Of a stretch of 11,355 nucleotides of DNA, positions 1 through 7,195 are shown piece after piece; the first letter of the stretch is position 1; every line of letters begins with the position of its first letter. The notes below the pieces were generated by a model. That model searched no databases, was not told the DNA's origin, and saw only the letters and a list, made by a program, of their open reading frames with translations. The DNA is from an uncultured Prevotellaceae bacterium (GTDB lineage: Bacteria > Bacteroidota > Bacteroidia > Bacteroidales > Bacteroidaceae). Where the stretch lies: the NCBI GenBank assembly GCA_946403615.1, contig CAMJAO010000042.1:1-11355 (forward strand), given 5' to 3'. A program made the translations under genes and the position numbers.

Positions 1-387
1 AAGGGGAGCAAAGAGCGGTTGGTTCCTATTTCGGATAAAGCCGTGAAAGAATTGTATTTGTGGTTCAATGTCCGCAAACAGATGAAGATCAAACCCGGTG
101 AAGAAGATTATGTGTTTTTGAACCGCCGTGGTGCCCACCTCACTCGCACGATGATACTCATCATCGTAAAGAATCTGGCCGAGGCAGCCGGCATACAGAA
201 GACCATCTCGCCCCATACCTTCCGTCATTCCTTTGCCACGGCACTGCTCGAGGGCGGTGCAGACCTACGTGTCATACAGGCATTGTTGGGCCATGAGAAC
301 ATCGGTACCACCGAGATTTACACCCACATAGACATGACCTCGCTGCGCAAAGCCATCTTGGAGCACCACCCGAGGAATGGAGGATAG
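1..387 (+). CDS. Tyrosine recombinase, XerC/XerD-like, C-terminal part (5' end outside window)
   Basis: This is the catalytic C-terminal domain of a tyrosine site-specific recombinase, the family that resolves chromosome dimers at dif or integrates mobile DNA. The reading frame is open from base 1, so the gene starts upstream. Window residues 1-6 (KGSKER) match the beta-hairpin holding the conserved lysine. HTFRH at 72-76 supplies the HxxR pair (H72, R75). LGHENIGTTEIYTH follows, with H98 and the nucleophile Y107. The first catalytic arginine should lie left of the window. Every active-site residue that can be seen is intact, so this end is not a decayed remnant. The short tail ending HHPRNGG and the closeness to XerD sequences favour a housekeeping Xer protein over a phage integrase. 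XerC and XerD cannot be told apart from this fragment. The next gene, a protease, has no evident functional link. Confidence 0.9.
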   Translation, partial: KGSKERLVPISDKAVKELYLWFNVRKQMKIKPGEEDYVFLNRRGAHLTRTMILIIVKNLAEAAGIQKTISPHTFRHSFATALLEGGADLRVIQALLGHENIGTTEIYTHIDMTSLRKAILEHHPRNGG

Positions 388-402
388 GTTAGAGTCCAGA
401 AG

Positions 403-449
403 CCCCTTTCCGGCTCCCCCGTTTGCCGGGGGAGGGCAACCCCGAGGGG
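403..449. repeat. GC-rich composite hairpin after the recombinase gene
   Basis: CTCCCCCG (414-421) and CGGGGGAG (427-434) form a perfect 8-bp stem with loop TTTGC. An outer stem, CCCCT (403-407) with AGGGG (445-449), encloses it. No T-run follows, so it is not a classical intrinsic terminator. It could be an intergenic palindromic (REP-like) element, or could protect the recombinase mRNA 3' end. Function is unknown. Confidence 0.6.
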
Positions 450-474
450 AGTGCGTAGTTTCATGACATGTTTT

Positions 475-493
475 GCGACGGCAAAACCGTCGC
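475..493. repeat. Second intergenic hairpin
   Basis: GCGACGG (475-481) pairs perfectly with CCGTCGC (487-493) around loop CAAAA. An alternative pairing, TTTTGC with GCAAAA (471-476 with 481-486), overlaps the first. There is no T-tract downstream. It follows the larger GC-rich hairpin closely, and both may belong to one repeat element. Confidence 0.55.
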
Positions 494-532
494 CTGCGGA
501 GAAGCCGACACAGGAAGAAGACAATTCTTATG

Positions 533-617
533 TCTAAAAATCTGTCCTTAAGTTCTTAAGCCTAAAATCATGTTCTTGTGTCCTTTTGTCTAAAATTATG
601 TTCTTGTGTTCGTGCGT
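533..617. repeat. Degenerate tandem repeat, about 28-base period, three copies
   Basis: CTAAAATCATGTTCTTGTGT (562-581) and CTAAAATTATGTTCTTGTGT (590-609) differ at one base and are 28 bases apart. A more decayed copy begins at 533 (TCTAAAAATCTGTCC), about 29 bases earlier. The CTAAAATCA motif recurs at 647. The copies touch one another without unique spacers, so this is a decaying short tandem repeat, not a CRISPR. It lies just upstream of the protease promoter candidate. Confidence 0.6.
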
Positions 618-634
618 AATTCGGGATTTTTGCG

Positions 635-642
635 TAATTTTG
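635..642 (+). promoter_or_regulatory. Candidate -7 element of the M16 protease promoter
   Basis: TAATTTTG matches the Bacteroidota -7 consensus TAnnTTTG. A start about 7 bases downstream would give a leader of roughly 30 bases to the ATG at 679. The -33 box is poor: TTCG at 609-612 is the nearest match, with a 22-base spacer, slightly longer than usual. The position supports the ATG at 679 over the upstream TTG, because transcription would begin after that TTG. Confidence 0.45.
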
Positions 643-678
643 TCGCCTAAAATCAAACATATATCAAATATAATAACA

Positions 679-3489
679 ATGAAAGTTAGAAATCTTGTTT
701 TGATGGCGCTGCTGGCGCTGGCTGCAACAGCTCAGGCGCAGTCTTTTCCCATCCCTCAGGACGAGGCGGTGAGAACGGGTAAGTTGGACAACGGACTGAC
801 GTATTATGTGCGTCAGAACGGATATCCCGAGCATCGTGTGAATTTCTACATCTCCCATCGTGTGTGTAGTATTCAGGAGAATGACGACCAGCGCGGTCTG
901 GCTCACTTCTTGGAGCACATGGCCTTCAATGGTTCAGAGCATTTCAAAGGCAATGAACTGATCGAGTTCTGCCGTTCGCTTGGTGTGGAGTTCGGTGGTG
1001 ATTTGAACGCTTACACCAGCATCGACCAGACGGTTTATCGCGTCTGCAATGTGCCCTCGGCCCGTGTCACAGCCCTCGATTCCTGTCTGCTCATCTTGAA
1101 AGACTGGTCAAACGGCCTGTTGCTCGAAGAGGAGGAGATACAGAAGGAGCGCGGTGTGATACACGAGGAATGGCGTCTGCGCACCTCGCCCACACAACGT
1201 ATGCTGGAGCGTAACCTCGAAGCCCTCTATCCGGGTTCGAAATACGGTTTGCGCATGCCTATCGGTAAGATGGAGATTATCGACAACTTCGCCCCTGAGG
1301 TGCTGCGCAAATATTATCAGAAATGGTACCGTCCCGACAATCAGGCTATCATTGTGGTGGGCGACATCGACGTGGACCGCACCGAGGCCAAAATCAAGGA
1401 GTTGTTCAGCGGCATCACCCTGGCTCCCAATGCAGCCCAGGTGGTGGCTGAGCCTGTGCCCGACAACTATGAGCCCATTGTGGTGATAGACAAAGACAAG
1501 GAGCAGCAGGTGAACCTTGTAGAGGTGATGTGGAAGCATGAGGCAGAGCCCGACAGCGTGAAGGGTGACCTGATGTATCTCGTGGGCCGCTATGCCAAGA
1601 GCATGGTCACTCGTATGCTCAACGACCGTCTGAACGAAGTGGGTCAGGAGGCCGACTGCCCTTATCTGCAGGCCAGTGCAGGCGACGGCAACTACCTTTT
1701 CTCGAAGACCGAAGATGCTTTTGAGTTGTCAATCATGCCCAAAGACGGTAAGACAGCCGACGCCATCTCCGCTGCCTATCGCGAGGTGGAGCGTGCCCTG
1801 CGTCACGGTTTCACCGCCACGGAATATGCCCGTGCCCGTGCTGAGTACCTGAGCCGTTTGGACAAAGCCTACACCAACCGCAACAAACGCGACAACGCCC
1901 TCTTCGGCAATGAGTATCGTGACCATTTCCTCGCCAATGAGCCGATACCCTCGCTCGAGACAGAGAAACAACTCATGGACATGGTGACGCCTCAAGTGCC
2001 CGTGGAAGCCATCAATCAGGTGCTGCCCCAACTGGTGCATCACAGTGACACCAACCTGGTGATACTCAATTTCAACAATGAGAAAGAAGGAGCTGTCTAT
2101 CCCACTCGCGAGGCCCTGCATCAGGCTGTAGCCAAGGTGCGCGGTGAGGAACTAACACCGTGGGTGGACAATGTGAAGGAAGAGCCGCTCATAGCCACCC
2201 TGCCCGCCAAGGGACGTATTGTCAGCGAGACGGAGAACACCAAGTTGGGTTATAAGAAACTGACACTCTCAAATGGTGCCACCGTCTTCCTGAAAAAGAC
2301 CGATTTCAAAGACGACGAGATACAAATGTATGCCTACTCAAAGGGCGGATCATCGCTCACCCCCGATGCTGATATCACCAACTGTGCCCTGATTGGCACC
2401 GTGGTCAACATGAGCGGACTGGGATCCTTCTCCAGCACCGAACTCGACAAGGCATTGGCCGGCAAACAGGCTTCCGTCAGTTTCTCGCTGAGTGACTTCT
2501 ACGAGTCGATGTCGGGCAGTTGTGTGCCTAAGGACCTCGAGACTATGATGCAACTCAATTATCTGAAGTTCACTTCCGTGACAAAAGACGAGAAGAACTA
2601 CAATATGTTGGTGAACGTGCTGGAGACACAGTTGAAGAACCGCGACCTCTCGCCCGATGTCGCTTTCTCCGACTCCATCCGTACCACACTCTATGACCGC
2701 AACCCGCGCTTCAGTTCGCTGAAGGTTGAGGACCTGAAGAAACTCAACTATGACCGTATCCTGCAAATCATGAAGGAGCGCACCGCCAATGCCGGCGACT
2801 TCACCTTCATCTTCGTGGGCAACTTCGAGGAAGAGACCCTCCGTCCGATGATTGAGCAGTATGTGGCTTCGCTGCCCGACAACGGCAAGCGCGAACAATG
2901 GCGTCCTGTCACCACCTATCATAAAGGCAACATCACCAACCGTTTCCTCCGCAAGATGGAGACTCCGAAAGCCAATGTGCGTATGCTGTGGTATGACACC
3001 ACGGTGCCTTACACTCAGGAAAACAGTGTGTTGTGCGACGCTGCCGGTCAGGTGCTTGAGATGATTTACCTGAAGAAAATCCGCGAGGATGCCGGCGCAG
3101 CCTACTCAGCCGGAGCCGGTGGTTCGGTAATGCTGGGCGGTGACGTTCCCTTCAACGCACTGGTAGGCGTGTGCCCCGTGAAGCCTGAGATGGCAGAAGA
3201 GGCGCTGACTATCATGCGCGACGAGGTGGCAAAACTGTCTACGACCGTGGATGCCGACATGCTGGGCAAAGTGAAGGAACTGATGCTGAAACAAGCCGAC
3301 GACAACGCCCGTCTGAACGGTTACTGGGTCAATGTGATTCACAATTTCGAGGAGTATGGCATCGACACTCACTCTGACTTCAAGAATATCGTCAACAAAA
3401 TGACCCCGCAAAGTGTCGCCGCGTTCGTGAAGAACATCATCCTCAAAGGCGGCAACCATGTGGAAGTCATCATGATGCCCGAGGAATAA
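679..3489 (+). CDS. Secreted M16 family zinc metalloprotease (pitrilysin/insulinase type)
   Basis: This 936-residue protease has the double-length M16 layout: an active N-terminal half and an inactive C-terminal half that together form the clam-shell chamber for peptides. The inverted zinc motif is H76-F-L-E79-H80, and the third ligand is E157 in KERGV, giving HxxEH-x76-E as expected. The C-terminal half carries the R/Y substrate-binding motif (R802 to Y809, in REDAGAAYSAG). Residues 1-20 form a Sec signal peptide (basic start, leucine/alanine core, AQA before Q21), so it likely acts in the periplasm or at the outer membrane. The frame is open to a TTG at 586, but the extra 31 residues would bury the signal peptide and precede the promoter candidate, so the ATG at 679 is chosen. 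The leader is A/T-rich without a Shine-Dalgarno site. Substrates are unknown. It is followed 103 bases later by metK, with no clear link. Confidence 0.93.
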   Translation: MKVRNLVLMALLALAATAQAQSFPIPQDEAVRTGKLDNGLTYYVRQNGYPEHRVNFYISHRVCSIQENDDQRGLAHFLEHMAFNGSEHFKGNELIEFCRSLGVEFGGDLNAYTSIDQTVYRVCNVPSARVTALDSCLLILKDWSNGLLLEEEEIQKERGVIHEEWRLRTSPTQRMLERNLEALYPGSKYGLRMPIGKMEIIDNFAPEVLRKYYQKWYRPDNQAIIVVGDIDVDRTEAKIKELFSGITLAPNAAQVVAEPVPDNYEPIVVIDKDKEQQVNLVEVMWKHEAEPDSVKGDLMYLVGRYAKSMVTRMLNDRLNEVGQEADCPYLQASAGDGNYLFSKTEDAFELSIMPKDGKTADAISAAYREVERALRHGFTATEYARARAEYLSRLDKAYTNRNKRDNALFGNEYRDHFLANEPIPSLETEKQLMDMVTPQVPVEAINQVLPQLVHHSDTNLVILNFNNEKEGAVYPTREALHQAVAKVRGEELTPWVDNVKEEPLIATLPAKGRIVSETENTKLGYKKLTLSNGATVFLKKTDFKDDEIQMYAYSKGGSSLTPDADITNCALIGTVVNMSGLGSFSSTELDKALAGKQASVSFSLSDFYESMSGSCVPKDLETMMQLNYLKFTSVTKDEKNYNMLVNVLETQLKNRDLSPDVAFSDSIRTTLYDRNPRFSSLKVEDLKKLNYDRILQIMKERTANAGDFTFIFVGNFEEETLRPMIEQYVASLPDNGKREQWRPVTTYHKGNITNRFLRKMETPKANVRMLWYDTTVPYTQENSVLCDAAGQVLEMIYLKKIREDAGAAYSAGAGGSVMLGGDVPFNALVGVCPVKPEMAEEALTIMRDEVAKLSTTVDADMLGKVKELMLKQADDNARLNGYWVNVIHNFEEYGIDTHSDFKNIVNKMTPQSVAAFVKNIILKGGNHVEVIMMPEE

Positions 3490-3592
3490 CAGATGATCAT
3501 AAACACAATTATTAATTCAGTCTCATCCCGATAAGTAATCACGCCCCCTTCATCGGAGTGGGGTAGGGAACGAGGCTTCAAAACTTAAAAAT
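3490..3592. other. Gap between M16 protease and metK
   Basis: This 103-base gap holds no TAnnTTTG box and no strong terminator. The stretch at 3542-3567 (CGCCCCCTTC, then GGAGTGGGG) can fold only into an imperfect stem with a mismatch and a wobble, and may be a worn copy of a GC-rich intergenic element. I see no SAM riboswitch; the gap is too short and lacks the paired architecture. metK may be read through from the protease gene or use a promoter I cannot recognise. Confidence 0.4.
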
Positions 3593-4855
3593 ATGTATTT
3601 ATTCACTTCAGAGTCGGTTTCAGAGGGACATCCCGACAAGGTGGCCGACCAGATATCAGACGCATTGCTCGACCAGTTTCTGGCTTACGATGAGCACGCG
3701 CGTTGCGCAATAGAAAGTTTTGTAACGACAGGTCAGGTGGTCATCATGGGCGAGGTACATTCCGAAGCCTATATCGACCTGCAGACCATCGCCCGTAAGA
3801 CCATCAACAAGATTGGCTATACGAAGTCGGAATACCAGTTCGACGGAAACTCTTGCGGTATTATGACCGCCATTCACGAGCAGAGCGGCGACATCAACCG
3901 CGGTGTGGACCGTGAGAGCGAAGAAAAACAAGGAGCCGGCGACCAGGGCATGATGTTCGGTTATGCAACGAACGAGACGGAGAGTTTCATGCCCGTATCG
4001 CTCTATTTGGCCCACTTGTTGATGCAGACGCTTGCCGACATCCGTCGCGAGGGCAAGGTGATGACCTATCTTCGCCCCGACTCAAAGAGTCAGGTGACCG
4101 TGGAATACAGCGATGACAATGTGCCTCAGCGCATCGACACCATCGTGGTTTCCACTCAGCATGATGAGTTTATGGACGATGACAAGGCCATGCTCGCCAA
4201 GATAGAAGATGACGTGATAAACATCCTCATCCCGCGTGTGAAGGAGCAGATACACAGCGAGAGTGTGCTGCGCCTGTTTAATGGCAAAATCAACTATTAT
4301 GTCAATCCCACGGGTAAATTTGTCATCGGAGGTCCTCATGGCGACACCGGTTTGACGGGCAGAAAGATTATCGTCGACACCTACGGAGGCAAGGGCGCCC
4401 ACGGCGGCGGTGCCTTTTCGGGCAAGGACAGCAGCAAGGTGGACCGCTCGGCAGCCTATGCCGCACGTTATATCGCCAAGAACATGGTGGCAGCCGGCGT
4501 GAGCGATGAGATGCTGGTTCAGGTGAGTTATGCCATCGGTATAGCCAAACCTGTAAGCGTGTATGTCAACACTTACGGCCGCAAACATATAGCCATGAGC
4601 GACGGCGAGATAGCCCAATGGATAAGCGAGCATTTCGACCTGACCCCCAAAGGTATCGAGAAGAAATTCAAACTCCGTCAGCCGATGTATCTGGAAACAG
4701 CCGCTTACGGACACATGGGCCGCAAGAACGAAGTGGTGAAAAAGACCTTCACCAGTTTCTATCATGAGACGAAGACCATCGACGTGGAACTGTTTACTTG
4801 GGAGAAACTTGATCAGGTGGACGAGATACGTCAGGCGTTCGGTATTAAAGGATAA
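3593..4855 (+). CDS. metK: S-adenosylmethionine synthetase (methionine adenosyltransferase)
   Basis: MetK joins methionine and ATP to make S-adenosylmethionine, the cell's main methyl donor, in the cytosol. The protein has 420 residues, longer than the 384 of E. coli MetK because of insertions usual in Bacteroidota. The N-terminus carries the SESVSEGHPDK signature with the ATP-contacting histidine. GAGDQGMMFGYATNET spans residues 114-129, the classic first family signature. The glycine-rich phosphate-binding signature GGGAFSGKD starts at residue 271 and runs on through DSSKVDRSAAY. All three domains appear complete. The leader is A-rich (CTTAAAAAT before ATG). Its stop codon shares a base with the start of the next gene (TAATG), which implies translational coupling to the DUF4271 membrane protein. 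Confidence 0.98.
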   Translation: MYLFTSESVSEGHPDKVADQISDALLDQFLAYDEHARCAIESFVTTGQVVIMGEVHSEAYIDLQTIARKTINKIGYTKSEYQFDGNSCGIMTAIHEQSGDINRGVDRESEEKQGAGDQGMMFGYATNETESFMPVSLYLAHLLMQTLADIRREGKVMTYLRPDSKSQVTVEYSDDNVPQRIDTIVVSTQHDEFMDDDKAMLAKIEDDVINILIPRVKEQIHSESVLRLFNGKINYYVNPTGKFVIGGPHGDTGLTGRKIIVDTYGGKGAHGGGAFSGKDSSKVDRSAAYAARYIAKNMVAAGVSDEMLVQVSYAIGIAKPVSVYVNTYGRKHIAMSDGEIAQWISEHFDLTPKGIEKKFKLRQPMYLETAAYGHMGRKNEVVKKTFTSFYHETKTIDVELFTWEKLDQVDEIRQAFGIKG

Positions 4856-5667
4856 TGATACCCTTTCAACCTCCTACGACAGACAGTGTATCCTTTTCCC
4901 CGGTGTTTCTGCCGGAGAATACGGTGGCCGCTGACAGCATCCCCTTGCTGTCGGCGGCTACGCCCGTAGGGGTGACGGCCGACCCGGTGCCCTATTCCAC
5001 CCGCAATGACGGAGTGCTGCTGGGTTTGCTTTTTGTCCTGTTTCTGTTGTGGCTGGTGACCGAGGTCCGCGCCGGTGCGTTTTTCTTGCGTCATGGCAAG
5101 ACTTTTTTCCGCAAAAACCCCGACCGGGTGTCGGTCGCTCCCGACCTTCCGTCAGAATTGCGATACGGGCGCTTGGTGTGGTTGGCGTTGGTTATCGAAT
5201 TGGGGCTGTTGACCCATTTCTATTTTGCCGCGGTGGGCAGTGTGGAGACGTTCAGATTTCCGCGCCATGTGGTGCTGGGTCTTCTCATCGTTTTGTTTGC
5301 GGTGTATTATTTTTTGAAGGGGGTGATGCACCGTTTTGTGAACTGGGTGTTTTTCGATGGTAAAAAAATCGAACAATGGAACGTGTCACGGCTATTGCTT
5401 GCTGCCTTTTTGGGCATCCTTCTATTACCCATGGCATTCTCGTTGCCTTTTGTAGAAATACCCCCTTCTGCAGTGCTTTATTTTGTACTTTTTGTCATCA
5501 TTTTCGTTAAATTATTGTCTTTCTATAAGACATATCTTATCTTTTTTCGAAGATTTGGTGCCTTATTGCAAATTTTTTTGTACTTTTGTGCGCTCGAATT
5601 GATACCTTTGGCCGTTTTGTTCGGTTTTTTGGTTGTAATTCGTGATTATTTGCAAATCAATTTTTAG
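4855..5667 (+). CDS. DUF4271 family integral membrane protein
   Basis: This is a 270-residue protein of unknown function, typical of Bacteroidota. Residues 1-50 are polar with no signal peptide. Hydrophobic segments follow at about 52-71, 106-128, 137-156, 178-199, 205-224 and 234-262, giving roughly six inner-membrane helices. The C-terminal part (KTYLIFFRRFGALLQIF, then FCALELIPLAVL) is the stretch I associate with DUF4271. The start overlaps the metK stop by one base (TAATG), and hemD begins 7 bases after this stop. In Bacteroidales this family commonly sits immediately before hemD, as I recall it. The last 300 bases are much more AT-rich than the neighbouring genes, partly from phenylalanine/leucine codons, and contain a promoter-like element. 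Function is not known; the first ATG is the natural start, but a later one cannot be excluded. Confidence 0.85.
   Translation: MIPFQPPTTDSVSFSPVFLPENTVAADSIPLLSAATPVGVTADPVPYSTRNDGVLLGLLFVLFLLWLVTEVRAGAFFLRHGKTFFRKNPDRVSVAPDLPSELRYGRLVWLALVIELGLLTHFYFAAVGSVETFRFPRHVVLGLLIVLFAVYYFLKGVMHRFVNWVFFDGKKIEQWNVSRLLLAAFLGILLLPMAFSLPFVEIPPSAVLYFVLFVIIFVKLLSFYKTYLIFFRRFGALLQIFLYFCALELIPLAVLFGFLVVIRDYLQINF
5554..5588 (+). promoter_or_regulatory. Possible internal promoter within the DUF4271 gene, ahead of hemD
   Basis: TACTTTTG (5581-5588) is a full match to the Bacteroidota -7 consensus TAnnTTTG. It is preceded by a T-rich tract and by TTTG at 5554-5557. The spacer is 23 bases, a little longer than the usual 19-21. 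A transcript would start near 5595, about 80 bases before hemD, and could drive hemD-rnpA-yidD independently of metK. Because it overlaps codons, chance is a real alternative. Confidence 0.45.
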
Positions 5668-5674
5668 GACATCG

Positions 5675-6424
5675 ATGATAAAAAAGATCTTGGTTTCACA
5701 ACCCCAGCCCACCAGCGCGAAGTCGCCCTATTACGATATCGCAGAGCAGTTCGGTATAGAGTTGGTGTTCAGACCTTTTATTAAAGTAGAAGGCATCTCG
5801 GCGAAGGATTTCCGCCAGCAGAAGGTTAGTATATTGAGTCATACCGCAGTGGTGTTTACCTCTCGGCATGCCATTGACCATTTCTTCAGTTTGGCGAAAG
5901 ATTTGCGTATTACTATCCCCGAAGACATGAAGTATTTCTGCGTGACAGAGACTATAGCGCTCTATATCCAGAAATATGTCCAGTATCGTAAGCGCAAAGT
6001 GTTTTACGGTACAACCGGCAAGATAGCCGATCTGGTGCCCACGATGGTGAAGCACAAGACCGAGAAGTATCTGGTGCCCATGAGCGATGTTCACAATGAC
6101 GATATGAAGATGTTGCTCGACAGCAAGAAACTGCAGCACACCGAGTGTGTGATGTACCGCACGGTGAGCAATGACTTCACGCCCGAGGAAGTGGAGAATT
6201 TCGACTATGACATGATGATTTTCTTCAGTCCTACAGGAATCAAGTCGCTTGTCAAGAATTTCCCGAATTTTGATCAGGGCGATATCCGCATCGCCGCTTT
6301 CGGACCTGCTACCGCCAAGGAGGTTGAAGCCTCTGGCCTGCGTTTGGATTTGAGTGCTCCGACACCCGAATATCCCTCGATGACAAGTGCTCTGAAGGCT
6401 TATTTGCAAAAGAAAAAGAAATAA
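5675..6424 (+). CDS. hemD: Uroporphyrinogen-III synthase family protein (HemD-like)
   Basis: HemD closes and inverts hydroxymethylbilane to uroporphyrinogen III, the branch-point tetrapyrrole. The 249-residue protein has the usual length and two-lobed HEM4 pattern: N-terminal VSQPQP, then VVFTSRHAIDHFF at 59-71, FFSPTGIKSL at 183-192 and AAFGPATAKEVEASGL at 207-222. The family is poorly conserved and has no strict catalytic residues to check, so the enzyme activity is inferred from overall similarity. The ATG at 5675 is chosen. An in-frame GTG at 5642 would add 11 residues overlapping the DUF4271 gene and would move the start away from the usual MIKKILVSQP. It lies 7 bases after the DUF4271 stop and 5 before rnpA. 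No other heme genes are in view, so a role outside heme synthesis is possible. Confidence 0.85.
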   Translation: MIKKILVSQPQPTSAKSPYYDIAEQFGIELVFRPFIKVEGISAKDFRQQKVSILSHTAVVFTSRHAIDHFFSLAKDLRITIPEDMKYFCVTETIALYIQKYVQYRKRKVFYGTTGKIADLVPTMVKHKTEKYLVPMSDVHNDDMKMLLDSKKLQHTECVMYRTVSNDFTPEEVENFDYDMMIFFSPTGIKSLVKNFPNFDQGDIRIAAFGPATAKEVEASGLRLDLSAPTPEYPSMTSALKAYLQKKKK

Positions 6425-6429
6425 ATCTG

Positions 6430-6855
6430 ATGCCGTCACAGCCTTCGCTCACATTATCCCAAGCGGAGCGGATAGCGGGTAAGAAACAGGTGGATGCGCT
6501 TTTTGGCGGTCACAACCATTCGCTCTCTGCTTTTCCTGTCAGGTTGGTGTATGTAGAACAGGCTCTTTGTGATGGCGAGGCGCAAGTGAAAATCTTGGTC
6601 AGTGTGCCCAAGCGTTATTTCAAGCGCGCCGTGAAGCGCAACAGGGTGAAAAGACAGTTGCGCGAGGCGTATCGCCACAATAAACATATACTTTTAGAGC
6701 GTCTGTCGTCTGTTCCTGACCGTCAGATGCTCTTGGCGTTTATCTGGATAGACAACCGCCTGCATGACTCTGCTACAGTCAATCAGCGCGTGACTGGTCT
6801 GTTGGAGCGTCTGGCGGAGAGAATAGACAGTGAGAATCAACCTTTGGCAGAATAA
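6430..6855 (+). CDS. rnpA: Ribonuclease P protein component
   Basis: RnpA is the small basic protein that binds RNase P RNA and the 5' leader of precursor tRNAs, raising affinity for substrate. The 141-residue protein shows the family signature RNRVKRQLREAYR at residues 70-82, preceded by VSVPKRYFKRAVK, the conserved basic face that meets the RNA. The N-terminal LTLSQAERIAGKKQVDALF is the usual opening segment. It is slightly longer than the enterobacterial protein (about 120 residues), with extra length near residues 25-45 and at the C-terminus. It begins 5 bases after the hemD stop and is followed 14 bases later by yidD, the widespread rnpA-yidD pairing. In many bacteria rpmH lies before rnpA; here hemD occupies that place, an arrangement I associate with Bacteroidales. 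Confidence 0.96.
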   Translation: MPSQPSLTLSQAERIAGKKQVDALFGGHNHSLSAFPVRLVYVEQALCDGEAQVKILVSVPKRYFKRAVKRNRVKRQLREAYRHNKHILLERLSSVPDRQMLLAFIWIDNRLHDSATVNQRVTGLLERLAERIDSENQPLAE

Positions 6856-6869
6856 ACCTGTTTTATCTT

Positions 6870-7133
6870 ATGGAGGGGATATTAAAAGCATTGAAATGGA
6901 TTGTTTATCCGGTGCGGCAGGTGCTGATATGGATCTTGCTGTTGCCCATCCGTTTCTATCAGCGGTGTATTTCGCCTTTTACGCCGCCATCATGCCGATT
7001 CACTCCCACCTGTTCGGAATATGCACGGCAGGCCATCAAGAAGCATGGACCCTTCAAGGGACTTTATCTGGCTATTCGCCGTTTGCTCAGATGCCATCCG
7101 TGGGGCGGAAGTGGTTATGACCCGGTGCCGTAA
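6870..7133 (+). CDS. yidD: Membrane protein insertion efficiency factor YidD
   Basis: YidD is a small inner-membrane-associated protein that helps YidC insert proteins into the membrane. The 87-residue protein has an amphipathic/hydrophobic N-terminal segment (about 11-28), the cysteine motif CRFTPTCSEYA at 42-52 and the terminal RCHPWGGSGYDPVP at 74-87, all diagnostic of the family. Cysteines at 33, 42, 48 and 75 are present. The start is 14 bases after rnpA, with a purine-rich TATGGAGGGG just upstream of GATATT. The ATG at 6870 gives the standard length. The stop codon TAA overlaps the first unit of a heptamer repeat array. An overlapping 96-residue frame starting at 6830 is only a shadow. 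Confidence 0.97.
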   Translation: MEGILKALKWIVYPVRQVLIWILLLPIRFYQRCISPFTPPSCRFTPTCSEYARQAIKKHGPFKGLYLAIRRLLRCHPWGGSGYDPVP

Positions 7134-7185
7134 GAGGCAAGAAGTAAGAAGCAAGAGGCAAGAGGCAAGAAGCAAGAGGCAAGAG
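7132..7185. repeat. Heptamer tandem array AAGARGC, seven units plus a partial
   Basis: Units run AAGAGGC, AAGAAGT, AAGAAGC, AAGAGGC, AAGAGGC, AAGAAGC, AAGAGGC, then AAGAG. The first unit uses the last two bases of the yidD stop codon. The strand is almost wholly purine apart from one pyrimidine per unit. Such heptads can expand or contract by slippage. Translated, they give a repeating RSKRQEA heptapeptide, but no gene is supported there. Confidence 0.85.
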
Positions 7186-7195
7186 ATGTGTCAAG

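Noticed and set aside
1..387. Integrase marking a mobile element or genomic island
   Set aside because: Only the C-terminal half is visible and resembles housekeeping Xer proteins; no attachment repeats, cargo or phage genes follow.
533..617. CRISPR-like array in the recombinase/protease gap
   Set aside because: Repeats are directly adjacent, diverged and without unique spacers, and no cas genes are nearby.
586..678. N-terminal extension of the M16 protease from a TTG at 586
   Set aside because: It would bury the signal peptide behind 31 residues and precedes the promoter candidate at 635-642; the ATG at 679 gives a normal Sec signal.
2350..2922. Open frame of 190 codons antisense to the M16 protease
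   Set aside because: Lies wholly inside a confident gene, and its composition is typical of codon-driven antisense frames.
3490..3592. SAM riboswitch upstream of metK
   Set aside because: Only 103 bases are available, and I see neither the paired helices nor conserved core of known SAM-binding classes.
4082..4765. Long open frame antisense to metK (227 codons)
   Set aside because: Shadow of a strongly conserved gene; no family resemblance or promoter.
5648..5657. Palindrome ATTTGCAAAT at the end of the DUF4271 gene as an operator
   Set aside because: A 10-base AT-rich palindrome within coding sequence is expected by chance, with no second copy seen.
5696..6439. Long open frame antisense to hemD (247 codons)
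   Set aside because: It mirrors the hemD frame almost exactly, has no recognisable domain and is histidine/leucine-rich as expected for antisense of biased codons.
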